From Lates calcarifer (Eukaryota > Chordata > Actinopteri > Centropomidae): a DNA stretch of 64,000 nucleotides. Numbering within the stretch: the stretch's first letter is position 1; each line of letters starts with the position of its first letter. Shown piece by piece: positions 40,137-49,196 of this stretch. The stretch lies in assembly GCF_001640805.2 (NCBI RefSeq), contig NC_066856.1, forward strand, positions 19,740,712 to 19,804,711. Reading direction: 5' to 3'. The notes beneath the pieces are model-generated. The model saw only the letters and a program-made list of their open reading frames with translations, did not search any database and was not told the origin of the DNA. Position numbers and translations under genes: made by a program.

Positions 40137-43100
40137 TCAGACTGAGACGCCTAAAGAGGCAGAGAGCGTCCCAGAGTCTGACGGTGAGAACACACCTGCT
40201 TCCTCTGATGTTCTGTGTTTGTAGGATGTTTAAGATTAAAAACAGCTGTTAAATACTGAGTGTGAAGATGCAGGTGACTCTGTACGAAGGACAGTTTGAC
40301 TTTAGTTTAGTTTAATCAGCAGAAAACTTTGACAGATATTCAGAGAACGACAGATATCTGTGAGTTTACTGATCATGTTTCTCTCACCTAAGTTGACTCA
40401 TTTCCTCCAGGTGTCACTGTAAAGGACTGACAGTTCAGTGTTTCGCTGAGAGACGAGAGACTGAGAAGAGAAATCGTTCTTCATCTACATTTAAACTCAC
40501 AAAAAAAGCAGTTTGGCCCGTACGGGGGATCGAACCCCGCGACCTTGGCGTTATTAGCACCACGCTCTAACCAGCTGAGCTAACCGGCCACACTTAGTGT
40601 TTAAGTATTCATCCATAGCAGTGTGGATCTACGTGGCTGCAGCATCTGTGATGATATAAATGTGAAATCAGTTTTTCCTCCGTCTTCGATGATCATCTTT
40701 CCTTTTTCTCTCTCCTCCATCTTTGACGCTGTGAATATTAACTGTTTGTCTTTTCATGTGTCGCAGGAACAGCAGAGAAACAGGCCGAGGAGAAGCTCAA
40801 AGAAAAAGGTAAAACCAAACAAACCAACATTTTCACCAACACAACGCTCTGTATTTTATTCATATATATTAAAAGTCTCTTCCTCTTTTTCTCCCTCTAC
40901 TCCAGCGAAGAAGAAGAAACCAAAACTGTTCAATAAGTTTGATAAAACTATTAAAGCAGAGATCGATGCAGCAGAAAAACTTCGAAAGAAGGTAGAGACG
41001 TGACACTGAGACCTGTCTGCAGATTTATGTACAAAGGAAACTGATGCATTTATTACTTTATTAATTTCTTCATGTGTCTGTCCTCCCTCTGTGCGTCAGG
41101 GTAAAGTGGAGGAGGCGTTAAGAGCCTTTGAGACGCTGGTGCAGAAGTATCCACAGAGCCCCCGCGCTCGCTACGGAAAAGCCCAGGTGCAGCACAGTAC
41201 TCCTGCTCAATACTGCAGTACAGTGAAGTAATACTGCATCAGAATGTCGATGCAGTAATGACGATATGTCGGTTTGCAGGCGGAGGACGACATGGCGGAG
41301 AAGATGCGGAGTAACGACATGCTGCAGAGGGCGATCAACACGTACAGAGAGGCAGCCGAGCTTCCTGACGTGACCCCTGACCTCCTGAAAGCTACGCTGA
41401 AGAGACGAGCCGAGAGGCAGCAGTTCCTGGGTAACACTGATACTGATACTACAGCTGATAAATACTCAGTTTGAAGATACTTTGGTGGCACCTCTCCCTC
41501 CCTAGACTAAGTTTAGTGTTTTATGACTTAAAAGCTGTATGTGGCCCTGTACGGGGATCGAACCCGCGACCTTGGCGTTATTAGCACCACGCTCTAACCA
41601 GCTGAGCTAACCGGCCATGTTGAGCTTTAGCGCCTCCTCTACAACAGACAGGGTGTCGCCTGCTGATCGTCTGGACTTTGGTCTTTAGTGTTTGAGTGAT
41701 TTTACTGTTTGTTCTTCAGCTTTTCTCAGAGTTTGATTCGTGTTTGTTGTTTTCTGATCAGTAAAGGATTTCAGCCTCTTATTCTTTATTCTACATGTTT
41801 GATTTTCTGCATATCTCTGCTTTCTCAGTCTCGTCTGGGTTTTGGTACATTTGCTGAGTTCTTTTCTTTTCACAGATTCACATAAATCTTGATCAGGTTT
41901 TGTCGTCTGCAGAGTTCAGATCTTTTGTCTGGTTTGTTTCTTCAGGTTTTCTGCCTCTGAGCAGATGATTGGTCAGTTCTTTCAGATTTGAGATCAGACT
42001 CCAAACTTCACAGTAGAATAACTAAACAGTTTTCTTTGGTAGCGAGTGGTGGAGTTAAAAGCTGTGTGGCCCGTACGGGGATCGAACCCGCGACCTTGGC
42101 GTTATTAGCACCACGCTCTAACCAGCTGAGCTAACCGGCCATGAGCTGGAGGTTTCACCTTAAAGCTTGCGGCCGTATCTGTGTGCTGTATTTGTAAAGA
42201 CAGAAGAATGAACAACAGGCCAGAGAAATTTAGTTTCTTCGTCTGATTCCTTTATAAGTTGTTTATTCTGTCACACTGTGTCAAAAGTTTTGATCTGGAT
42301 ATTGGTGGTTTTGAATCTGTTGTCCAGGTCAGGATCAGTTGACGAGTTCTCGTCCGTCAACAAAGTTCTCTGTCTTTACATGTTTGATTATAGAAAGGTT
42401 TGTTTATACATCAGAAGATAAACTTTTCGTTACGTTTAAAGTAGTGAGTTTTTACAGTTGTTTGGCCCGTACGGGGATCGAACCCGCGACCTTGGCGTTA
42501 TTAGCACCACGCTCTAACCAGCTGAGCTAACCGGCCATGAGGTTGAAGCCATACATGACTGTTTATACTCGAGTATTATTTCCTCTCAGGTCGGATGCGA
42601 GGGTCTCTGGCGACTCTGGAGAAGTTGGTCCAGCTCTTTCCAGACGACATCAGTCTGAAGAACGACCTGGGCGTCGCCCACCTGTTACTAGGAGACAACA
42701 AGGGCGCCAAGAAGGTCTACGAAGAGGTGAGTGTGCGCTGTCTGCTTTGTTAACCTCACACGCCCCTTCATGTTTGTTTGACTCTTTCTCTGATTGGCTG
42801 TCGTCTGTCGTCAGGTTCTGGCGGTTTCCCCCGGTAACGGCTTCGCTAAAGTTCACTACGGCTTCATCCTGAAGTCAGAGAACAAGATTGCAGAGAGTAT
42901 ACCATACCTGAGGGTAAAAACACATCTTTATGTTGTCATTCTGACTACCCTGCTGCTCGTATTCACATCACAAAAAAACACGATTACAATCCTGGAAACA
43001 CCTGCCCTGTTCCTCTGCAGGAGGGTTTGGAGTCCGGTGAACCAGGAACGGACGACGGCCGTTTTTATTTCCACCTGGGAGACGCTCTGCAGAGGGTCGG

Positions 43101-46100
43101 AGACAACAGCGTGAGTAACAGAGTACAAACACAGATGTGGAATAATCTCTGAAAATGTGTGTAGTCCTGCAGTGTTACCCTCTGGCCACAAGGTGGTGCC
43201 AAAGAGTTTGATTAGGAGAAACAGTTATATCCAGTTTTTCTGTCTCTCCAGGCGTACGATTGGTACGAGTTGGGTCACAAACGTGGCCACTTCGCCTCAG
43301 TGTGGCAGAGATCTCTGTACAACGTGAACGGACTGAAGGCTCAGCCCTGGTGGACGCCTAAAGAGACCGGATACACCGACCTGGTCAAGGTGCGCTGTCA
43401 GACTGTGTGTTTGCTTGTGTACAAGGAAGGTTTATGAGTATAATGTATTTTGTTTGATGTGCAGACGTTGGAGAGGAACTGGAAGACGATCAGGGACGAG
43501 GCTCTGGCTATGATGGACCAGAACACCGGAGTGTTCATACCTGAGGAGGAAAACCTGAGAGAGAAGGGAGAGTGGGGCCAGTACACACTGTGGCAACAAG
43601 GTACACCCTCACAGTCTGGTGCAGTTGGAGACCTTCAGGTGAAGAAGTCCACAGTTAGAGCTAGTTCAGCAGAGCTTGTTGAAGACAGAGATGGACGCTC
43701 CTGCTCTGACAGGATCTGGGAAACCAAACCAGAACAGTCTGGACTGAGAACGCCTCGTATGCAGGGATGTTGTTGTTGCAGAAGCCTGAAGGACTGAGTT
43801 CAGACCCAGAAGTCTCTCTGATTATAGTGTTAGAGCGGTGGATTAGATTCAGGCAGCCATGTTTAGTCCAGTAGAGGTCAATGATCAGAGCAGTACGGTA
43901 TAAAACAGAGCTTTGGTTCCACTGGGGATTGAACCCAGGACCTTCTGCGTGTAAAGCAGACGTGATGACCACTACACTATAGAACCACCTGTCTCTTAAA
44001 GCTGATTTTGTTTCTGATGTGTTCAGGGAGGAAAGTTGGAAATGCCTGTGAGGGCGTCCCAAAGACCTGCTCACTGCTGGAGAAGTATCCTGAAGCTACA
44101 GGCTGCAAGAGAGGACAGGTGAACACACACTCACACATATTCTATTTCTGGAAAATGTTTTATTTGTGATGAGCCTCACTTTTGCCAGACTTTTCGAGTC
44201 AGTCAGTAGTGAGTCTGTGGATGTTGGTTAACGCCTCGTTTTGTGTCCATAATTCTAATATAACAAGTTCACCCCCTAGTGGTCAATTCAAGGAAATGCA
44301 TGCCATCAAATCTCAGTCTAATACGTCAAATGAAACGAGGCGTATGAAGGTCAGTTTGAGGAGTTCCTGGCGAATAAAATCAAGTCCCCTTTTCAATCCA
44401 GACTGGACAGATGCTGTGCAGTATTCTACTGTAACAAGTGTCAGTATTTGGAGGATTTCAGAGATAAAAATATCCCATAACTCTCCCCTGAAACCCAAAT
44501 CTGGGCTTTTACCCTCTGAACCTTTCAAACTAAAAGTCTTAAAATAACTTATCTGATCTGATTATGGGGTCGTTTTATAAGAAGCAGGGAGCTCCAGATA
44601 AGCAGTAATCTGACTGTGTGAGTTCAGATGGTTTTAATCTGCCTCTGTTTCCCTCTGTTATATGTTCATGTTTACATGTGTGTCTGTGTGTTCAGATTAA
44701 GTTCTCAGTGATGCAGCCTGGGACTCATGTGTGGCCTCACACTGGTCCCACCAACTGCAGACTGAGGATGCACCTCGGCCTCGTCATCCCCAAACAGGGC
44801 TGCAAGATCCGCTGCACCAACCAGACCAGGTACTGCACTCATCTCCACCTTCATCCTCCTCCTCACTTCTTTAAATTATTTTCTCCTCCTCTCTCGTCTT
44901 TAATTCTTCTGTAATTAAAGGTTTTTTTTGCACAGTTGTTGGAAGCAAAGGATTAAGAACTTAGTTATGAGTGTTGCTTGAAAAACTTGTGTGGCCCGTA
45001 CGGGGATCGAACCCGCGACCTTGGCGTTATTAGCACCACGCTCTAACCAGCTGAGCTAACCGGCCATGATGAGCTTTAGCTCCTCCTCTACAACAGACAG
45101 GGTGTCGCCTGCTGATCGTCTGGACTTTGGTCTTTAGTGTTTGAGTGATTTTACTGTTTGTTCTTCAGCTTTTCTCAGAGTTTGATTCGTGTTTGTTGTT
45201 TTCTGATCAGTAAAGGATTTCAGCCTCTTATTCTTTATTCTACATGTTTGATTTTCTACATATCTCTGCTTTCTCAGTCTCATCTGGTTTTGGTACATTT
45301 GCTGAGTTCTTTTCTTTTCACAGATTCACATAAATCTTGATCAGGTTTTGTCGTCTGCAGAGTTCAGATCTTTTGTCTGGTTTGTTTCTTCAGGTTTCTG
45401 CCCTGAGCAGATGATTGGTCAGTTCTTTCAGATTTGAGATCAGACTCCAAACTTCACAGTAGAATAACTAAACAGTTTTCTTTGGTAGCGGAGTGGTGGA
45501 GTTAAAAGCTGTGTGGCCCGTACGGGGATCGAACCCGCGACCTTGGCGTTATTAGCACCACGCTCTAACCAAGCTGAGCTAACCGGCCATGAGCTGGAGG
45601 TTTCACCTTAAAGCTTGCGGCCGTATCTGTGTGCTGTATTTGTAAAGACAGAAGAATGAACAACAGGCCAGAGAAATTTAGTTTCTTCATCTGATTCCTT
45701 TATAAGTTGTTTTTTCTGTCACACTGTGTCAAAAGTTTCATCTGGATATTGGTGGTTTTGAATCTGTTGTCCAGGTCAGGATCAGTTGACGAGTTCTCGT
45801 TGTCAACAAAGTTCTCTGTCTTTACATGTTTGATTATAGAAAGGTTTGTTTATACATCAGAAGATAAACTTTGCAGTTACGTTTAAAGTGTGAGTTTTTA
45901 CAGTTGTTTGGCCCGTACGGGGATCGAACCCGCGACCTTGGCGTTATTAGCACCACGCTCTAACCAACTGAGCTAACCGGCCATGAGAGTGAAATGCTTG
46001 CTTGATCACACTGGACCAGAAAAACAGGACTGTAACCCTGTTTACATGAGCATCACAGAGGTCGGTCTGTAGGTCTGTAGGTCTGTAGGTCTTCAGGTCT

Positions 46101-46362
46101 GTAGGTCTTCAGGTCTGTAGGTCTTCAGGTCTTCAGGTCTTCAGGTCGGTCAGGTGCAGGAGAATCCTTCATCACTGCTAACTTCTCCTTCCTCTTTATT
46201 TTGTGTCTCAGGGAGTGGGAGGAGGGTAAAGTCCTCATCTTCGACGACTCCTTCGAGCACGAGGTTTGGCAGGACGCCGACAGCTACCGCCTCATCTTCA
46301 TCGTGGATGTCTGGCACCCGGAGTTAACGCAGTACCAGCGCCAGACTCTGAGCCCGATTTAG
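17817..46362 (+). CDS. asph: Aspartyl/asparaginyl beta-hydroxylase locus (ASPH, with junctate- and junctin-type products)
   Basis: Type II ER/SR membrane protein. The full-length form hydroxylates Asp/Asn in EGF-like domains in the ER lumen, using Fe(II) and 2-oxoglutarate. Short forms in vertebrates (junctate, junctin) lack the enzyme and act in Ca2+ handling. Seen here: first exon 17817-17857 (MAQRKNSKS), membrane exon 22878-23073, cassette 24823-24867, Ca-site exon 26179-26247, junctate-type terminal exon 27842-28107, junctin-like exons 30045-31216 and 32276-33903, acidic exons 36589-40808, TPR and catalytic exons 40906-46362 ending TAG. The C-terminal ~433 residues close phase perfectly and are near-identical to human. 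Problems: exon 1 reads into TAA at 17850-17852 before its donor, and the membrane exon and one junctin-like exon need a 1-nt shift. These look like missing or extra bases. Eight tRNA genes lie antisense in its introns. Confidence 0.95.
19725..20140 (+). mobile_element. ~400-bp interspersed element, copy A
   Basis: Almost identical, in opposite orientation, to 36025-36460. It begins GCTATAAACCAACTACACCA and ends near CAGACATTTAAC. There is no ORF. A shorter related piece with AATCCCCCACTCCTGATGTC occurs near 50675-50720. Probably a non-autonomous DNA element, but the class is not certain because I found no clear terminal inverted repeats. Confidence 0.7.
20746..20875 (+). CDS. Candidate alternative first exon of asph
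   Basis: From ATG 20746 the frame reads MQRYRQYGSSSYSSSPSSAP, then an acidic stretch VEEVRAEEEVFEEELVEQ, ending ACA G before a GTAGG donor. Phase 1 joins exactly to the asph membrane exon at 22878, giving E-A-K-T-P-P-V-E-S. Vertebrate asph has a second promoter used for junctin, which makes an alternative N-terminus plausible. The peptide itself is not one I recognise. It could also be an internal exon of a longer transcript, since AG dinucleotides precede it. Confidence 0.5.
20895..21360. repeat. GGTTT-rich degenerate repeat
   Basis: Dispersed TTTGG/GGTTTGG units through about 450 nt of asph intron, with a perfect (GGTTT)n core at about 21128-21153. No coding potential. Confidence 0.65.
21398..21500 (+). 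repeat. Dispersed repeat with tandem GGTCAAA, copy 1
   Basis: Shares GGAATTTC-TCAGATT, ACGTTCAC-TGGACTC and TGGTCAAAGGTCAAAGGTCA with 37848-37960. The tandem AGGTCA-like half-sites form a nuclear-receptor DR1-like element at 21473-21491. Confidence 0.65.
22067..22392. mobile_element. Fold-back MITE, copy 2 (asph intron)
   Basis: The fullest left end: GGATTCCTACAGGAGACAG, then TTTTTATTAAAGAGGAAGATC and CCAGAAACATC, then the palindromic core, ending ATGGAGTCTGGT. The right outer arm is missing. Confidence 0.85.
22878..23073 (+). CDS. asph: asph membrane-anchor exon
   Basis: Encodes a short basic N-cytosolic segment (TPPVESKNGKRTEGGG) and the single membrane span YSWFTWFVVLALLGVWSSLA, followed by VVYFDIVDYDSVI, as in ASPH/junctin/junctate. 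The peptide before the glycine run and the membrane span lie in frames that differ by one nt across the G/A-rich run near 22935-22955, where one extra G is the simplest explanation. Starting at 22878 in phase 0, an alternative frame is open across the whole exon but gives an unfamiliar arginine-rich N-terminus. Confidence 0.9.
24823..24867 (+). CDS. asph: asph 45-nt cassette exon
   Basis: Reads ARAKEFHMNFSEVLQ, matching the mammalian cassette (AKAKDFRYNLSEVLQ) that is included in junctin/junctate-type isoforms. It is phase 1 at both ends, so inclusion or skipping keeps the frame. Confidence 0.9.
26179..26247 (+). CDS. asph: asph EF-hand-like Ca-binding exon with GC donor
   Basis: Encodes GKLTAYDTDGDGDFDVEDAKVLL, the acidic DxDGDGDFD loop shared by all ASPH-family products. 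The 3' splice donor is GC (CTCG|GCAAGT) and not GT. The phase at that point joins correctly to the junctate-type, junctin-type and hydroxylase-type exons downstream. Confidence 0.92.
27540..27840 (+). promoter_or_regulatory. Extended polypyrimidine tract before the junctate exon
   Basis: About 300 nt of almost uninterrupted C/T, including (CCTT)n at about 27618-27640 and CTCCCT/TCTCTC runs ending at the acceptor TTTCGTCAG. Such tracts bind PTB- and U2AF-type factors, so a role in choosing this terminal exon is possible (inference). Confidence 0.5.
27842..28107 (+). CDS. asph: asph junctate (humbug)-type terminal exon
   Basis: Reads GLTKDGGGSANAESLEEVLDILAEE, then WIYGFFTFLYDV, an acidic stretch and the terminus VILDLQNQ-TAG. 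This matches the alternative C-terminus of mammalian junctate/humbug (LTKDGSNENIDSLEEVLNIL ... VILDLHNQ). The product lacks the hydroxylase domain and keeps the membrane anchor and the luminal Ca-binding part. A ~300-nt pyrimidine-rich tract precedes the acceptor. Use of this exon requires polyadenylation before the remaining exons. Confidence 0.93.
30045..31216 (+). CDS. asph: asph junctin-like lysine-rich luminal exons
   Basis: Four small exons: 30045-30095 (DEKKLKGPVLRRDRLRK), 30184-30210 (EDKKEVKKK), 31034-31082 (EEKKLETEPEEIKLPK) and 31181-31216 (EEGAAVRENTTR). All join in phase 1. They resemble the lysine-rich luminal region of junctin, which in mammals binds calsequestrin, triadin and the ryanodine receptor in the SR. 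Exon 31034-31082 is 49 nt where 48 would keep frame. As written it ends in TGA after LETET, and one extra A in GAAACC restores the run to the donor. A genuine short terminal exon is the alternative. Confidence 0.7.
31756..31976. mobile_element. Fold-back MITE, copy 3 (asph intron, left arm deleted)
   Basis: The right arm is intact (GATGGAGGCAGTGGTATTCC to AATGGAGTCTGGTACTGATA). The left arm is shortened between GCTGCTGGAATCTG and TTACTTTTACTTCC. Confidence 0.8.
32276..33903 (+). CDS. asph: asph giant K/R/E-helix terminal exon
   Basis: One exon of 1628 nt entered in phase 1 from the same donor series and ending TGA at 33901-33903. It starts RPVRGLSLRSALKEELRMI, then more than 400 residues of charged repeats such as EKAEKERMEKEKAEKERMEK and RERIAKERERIA. 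The tail is NTSQPKAQKVEEKTERATAV ending GGKKK. Composition is almost only Lys, Arg, Glu and spaced Ala/Met/Ile/Leu, as in single alpha-helix (SAH) domains. There is no other promoter or start that fits better, and the first in-frame ATG (32329) lies inside the exon. By topology it would lie in the ER/SR lumen. A separate gene cannot be excluded without transcript data. Confidence 0.75.
32570..32760 (+). repeat. 30-bp tandem repeat encoding a 10-residue K/E unit
   Basis: Perfect or near-perfect units of 30 nt, GAGAAGGAAAGGATGGAGAA followed by GGAGAAGGCG. They encode the decapeptide MEKEKAEKER, five to six times, with one partial unit at about 32695. Confidence 0.9.
36025..36460 (-). mobile_element. 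~400-bp interspersed element, copy B (inverted)
   Basis: Reverse complement of 19725-20140 with very few differences. The two copies flank most of the 5' half of asph and could pair in a transcript. Confidence 0.7.
36589..40808 (+). CDS. asph: asph acidic luminal linker: eleven phase-1 microexons
   Basis: Exons 36589-36642, 37461-37571, 38185-38217, 38509-38544, 39335-39379, 39515-39544, 39622-39654, 39753-39788, 39876-39923, 40079-40183 and 40767-40808. Every one is a multiple of three and phase 1 at both ends, 573 nt in total. The first (GLKEAGRAAVRDSPEETT) matches the human LKERSTSEPAVPPEE start of the hydroxylase branch. Others are Glu/Pro-rich, with a PEPEPEPEPEP run in 40079-40183. Any subset can be skipped without loss of frame, so the linker is suited to extensive alternative splicing. 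Confidence 0.88.
37848..37960 (+). repeat. Dispersed repeat with tandem GGTCAAA, copy 2
   Basis: Second copy of the element at 21398-21500, in the same orientation, with GGTCAAAGGTCAAAGGTCA at 37921-37939. It lies in an asph intron between acidic microexons. Confidence 0.65.
38894..39185. mobile_element. Fold-back MITE, copy 4 (asph intron)
   Basis: Complete palindromic core. CAGAAACATCTCTATATATC on the left is matched by ATGGAGTCTGGT and AAAAGGATCTTCCTCTTTAA on the right. Confidence 0.85.
40514..40589 (-). tRNA. tRNA-Ile (AAU), copy 1, with two extra bases
   Basis: Minus-strand cloverleaf starting GGCCGGTTAGCTCAGCTGG, with anticodon loop CTAATAA (anticodon AAT) and T-loop TTCGATC. The T-stem carries one extra G and one extra C compared with the other copies, giving a six-pair stem and 76 nt in place of 74. 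It lies in an asph intron. Possibly non-functional, or an assembly artefact. Confidence 0.8.
40906..46362 (+). CDS. asph: asph TPR and hydroxylase domain exons
   Basis: Exons 40906-40991, 41100-41186, 41280-41430, 42590-42726, 42815-42913, 43021-43110, 43252-43389, 43465-43600, 44027-44118, 44696-44829 and 46212-46362, about 433 residues. They begin KKKKPKLFNKFDKTIKAEID. The TPR helices (LGVAHLLLGDNKGAKKVYEE, KVHYGFILKSENKIAESIPY) pack on the catalytic double-stranded beta-helix. Iron-binding histidines are visible in RMHLGLVIP and FEHEVWQD. As in known AspH, there is no third carboxylate ligand of the usual HxD type. GPTNCRLR supplies the 2-oxoglutarate side. The reading frame is intact throughout and ends at TAG 46360-46362. 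Confidence 0.97.
41542..41616 (-). tRNA. tRNA-Ile (AAU), copy 2, one extra base in acceptor stem
   Basis: Same sequence as copy 3 apart from an inserted base in the 3' acceptor strand (CCCTGTACGG against CCCGTACGG on the plus strand). First member of the duplicated block. Confidence 0.85.
42067..42140 (-). tRNA. tRNA-Ile (AAU), copy 3
   Basis: Canonical 74-nt gene: GGCCGGTTAGCTCAGCTGG, anticodon AAT, T-arm GGGTTCGATCCC, closing acceptor GGGCC and discriminator A. Antisense in an asph intron. Confidence 0.96.
42463..42536 (-). tRNA. tRNA-Ile (AAU), copy 4
   Basis: Canonical 74-nt copy identical to copy 3. It ends about 50 nt upstream of an asph exon. Confidence 0.96.
43914..43986 (-). tRNA. 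tRNA-Val (UAC)
   Basis: 73-nt cloverleaf on the minus strand: GGTTCTATAGTGTAGTGGTC, anticodon loop TTTACAC (anticodon TAC), T-arm CTGGGTTCAATCCCCAG and end GGAACC-A. It matches the vertebrate tRNA-Val-TAC closely. It lies in the asph intron between 43600 and 44027. Confidence 0.95.
44992..45065 (-). tRNA. tRNA-Ile (AAU), copy 5
   Basis: Canonical 74-nt copy. It is the counterpart of copy 2 in the second duplicated block and lacks copy 2's extra base. Confidence 0.96.
45514..45588 (-). tRNA. tRNA-Ile (AAU), copy 6, one extra base in D-arm
   Basis: Counterpart of copy 3, with an inserted A in the plus-strand ACCAAGCTGAG (others ACCAGCTGAG), which falls in the D-arm. 75 nt. Confidence 0.85.
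45909..45982 (-). tRNA. tRNA-Ile (AAU), copy 7
   Basis: Counterpart of copy 4, 74 nt. It has one substitution in the D-loop region (AGTTGG for AGCTGG), a variant common in vertebrate tRNA-Ile genes. Confidence 0.96.
46060..46150. repeat. AGGTCTGT/AGGTCTTC tandem repeat
   Basis: About nine units of 9-10 bp alternating GTCTGTAG and GTCTTCAG in the last asph intron. Confidence 0.85.
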
Positions 46363-47302
46363 CCTCAGACCAAGGACAAACCGGGACGCAGACGGACGAA
46401 TGTGGACCACAAAAACCTGGTGAGGATCTTGAATGATTCCTCCTCTGTGGATCAAACAGCTAAAAACACTGACTGCCTGAATCTGGGAGGAGTTTGACCA
46501 ACAGACTGTTTTTGTTTGTTTTTTGCCTTTTTTGTGGATAAACTACTAAAACTGCAGAGGATTGTCAAAGGACTGAAAATTAAAAAAACAAAATATCTGT
46601 TTTTTCTGGGTAATACTACTGACCTGACAGCCACCAAAAACCAACATACGGTACTTGTTTTAGCCCAGTTTACAGCTCCTCCTGTCATGGAACCCTTGAG
46701 AGTATTATGGTGTTTTCTAGCTCTGGAAAACTTGGGTGTCATTTCCAGGTGTGTTTAATTTTTCCCAAAGGTACAGAATAGTTACTGAGTCTCTGGTGTT
46801 ACCCATCAAGTTACGAAGATAAATTGTTAAATGAAAGTTGAAACACTAAAACAGAACAGAAAAAAGCTCATTTACATTTTTGATAATGTTGCAGGAGTGT
46901 TGTTTTTCTCTGAAATATCCAACGTGTATGAACGATGAGAGAAGAAGAAGTTTAGCTCAACCACTATGCATTGTTTCAGTTTAACCAGCCGGGTTTTCAG
47001 TTTCACTCTTTCATCACTTTTGCACAGTAACAAGGAAATGTAAGATGCTATAAAAGATGATTTATATTTATATAAAAAATACACAAAAAACTGCAACCAC
47101 AAAAACAAAGTGTGTGTTTGTTTCTTTGGTATCAGGCTCAGTTCTTGTCCAAGATTTTATCACATAACGTCCAGTGGTGAAATCTTGGCAATTAAAGTTT
47201 CATTGTGTACTTAAATTTGTAGGAAAATATACAGCAATGCTCAACATTTCATTAAAACGATTCACTGTGTAAGTTTTCATGGCAGAGCAGGGTCAAATAT
47301 CC

Positions 47303-47403
47303 ACAATACCAGACTCCATTAACAAAACAGGAGCCTGGTATTGATATGTAGAGATGTTTCTGGATCATCCTCTTTAATAAAAAGCTCTGTCTCTGTAGGA
47401 ATA
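47303..47403. mobile_element. Fold-back MITE, copy 5 (deleted core)
   Basis: Only the ends remain: ATACCAGACTCCATTAACAA joined to GGAGCCTGGTATTGAT and GATGTTTCTGGATCATCC, then AATAAAAAGCTCTGTCTCTG. The palindromic middle has been lost. Confidence 0.75.
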
Positions 47404-49154
47404 AAGTCAGACACTTAAAGGACACACAACACGTTCGCGTTGGTGTAAATGTTTACTTCTATACATTCATTGAAAGGAAATACATTACAGTCGAGTGGAG
47501 ATCAGATCACTGCTGAGTGTAGCCCTGATGATGAGTCAAACACACTGCAAAAAAATAGCACAAACTTGCCAAGTCACCAAAAATAATCCACATAATGTTG
47601 AGATATTTCTGAGTGGAAATTATCAACCTGCAGCTTTTATTATTTTCTCTAATCTGATTTATTTGTTGCAGGACGTGAAGATAATTTAACTTTAAATATC
47701 TCAGGATACGACTGGCCAAGTGCGTCACTTTTTTTTGCAGTGTAATAATACTAATAACAATAATATACAATCTTCAAATAAGTTAGATTCAATAAAAACA
47801 ATCTTTCCCTTCACAGCAGGAGAGGTTAAAGGTGATAGTTTGGCATCCTGTGGTTCAGTCACAGCACAATACTCTGTTTCAGAAAGAACGTTTCACCCTG
47901 GTAGAGCAGTGTTTAAAGTCTTCATGCACCCGGGTTCAGTGTCAGTGCCTGGTGTTTGTGGAGACATATGCAGAACTTTTATTTTGAAATGCTTGTGCAA
48001 AGTTTTCCTACCATGAAAGGAAAAAAAAGTGTGGATGATTCTACCAAAGTGAAGTTTCTCTCACATCTTCTCTTCCTTTAATAACTGATTTCTGTTTTTA
48101 TAACTAGATCTTTCTTAAAGTTACAAAAACATTTGGCTGAAATCAAAGAGTGTAGATTCATGTGTTGGGTGAAAGACTCCAGCATGAGGATGAATCATTT
48201 TGATTTTTTAAGTTAAACTCATAAAGATAAATGCTGGGTTTCACCAACAAGGATTATCTTTACACCTGGATTAAATCATGAACCTTTTCTTTAAAGCTTC
48301 TGGCTGTTTAGCTGCTAAATGCTCCACTGTGACTTTTTAAAATGTCAATGAACAGTTCAAACCTCAAAGATATTCAGTCGATAATGATGTGAAACACTGG
48401 AGAAAAGGCTCTGTGTATTTTCTGTGTCCTCCTTCTCTGAGTCAAATCTTAACACACAAACATGACACAGATATTTTAAGATTCAGTGTGACTCACACTT
48501 TCTGAGGATATATCATCTCTGCTGTCCACTGTGATTAGACATCCAAGAATCCACACATAAATCATAGGGGAAAACATGATGCACAACTGCAGAACCTGCC
48601 TGAGAATCCTCCTGTTTTTAAGTTTCCTTCAGTATCACAGTGATTCAGTGATAGTTGTCTGCACATCCATGGCTACACTACAAACAGGAGCTGATCATAG
48701 ATAATTCTGCTAATGAACGGACTCTGTGGCGTCATTATACTTCCTGTTTACATGCCCTGAAGCATTATGGGAGCTGTAGTTTTGAACTTCTAGCACGATT
48801 ATTCCCCAAATAGGAGTAAAAGTCATTTTAAAATTATAGTTTTTTAAATTAATCTTAGTTTAGATGAATCCTTGTTGGTGAAACCAGCTCTGAATGTTTT
48901 TAAATTAAAGATTTGATTGTTATTGTTTTATCTCATGTTCTTCTTCTTCTGTAAAATGGCGGCCTGACGTGAATCTGCTCGTGTTTCATCACAAATTAAC
49001 GAAAGTAGAAGCACATGGTCGTGCAGGAGACGACACACAAACACACTTCAGGGTGTTGTTGTTGTCGTTGTTGTTGATGTTGTGGACATCAGGACAGACG
49101 CTAGGAGAGAGGCTCAGCTGGGAGGCATTAGACGGCTCAGAGACAGGACAAACT

Positions 49155-49160
49155 GTGTGT

Positions 49161-49196
<36 letters not shown>

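Larger units (their letters stand above)
41542..42536. repeat. Duplicated tRNA-bearing block, copy A
   Basis: 995-bp block with three tRNA-Ile genes and identical spacers (AACAGACAGGGTGTCGCCTG, GCTTGCGGCCGTATCTGTGT). It is repeated nearly base for base at 44992-45982. Copy A lies in the asph intron 41431-42589. Confidence 0.92.
44992..45982. repeat. Duplicated tRNA-bearing block, copy B
   Basis: 991-bp counterpart of 41542-42536, in the asph intron 44830-46211 and in the same orientation. The boundaries coincide with the outer tRNA genes, since flanks diverge immediately outside them. Confidence 0.92.

Noticed and set aside
41542..45982. Regular tRNA-Ile repeats as a possible CRISPR-like array
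   Set aside because: Each unit folds as tRNA with an AAT anticodon, spacers are hundreds of bases, and the host is a vertebrate.
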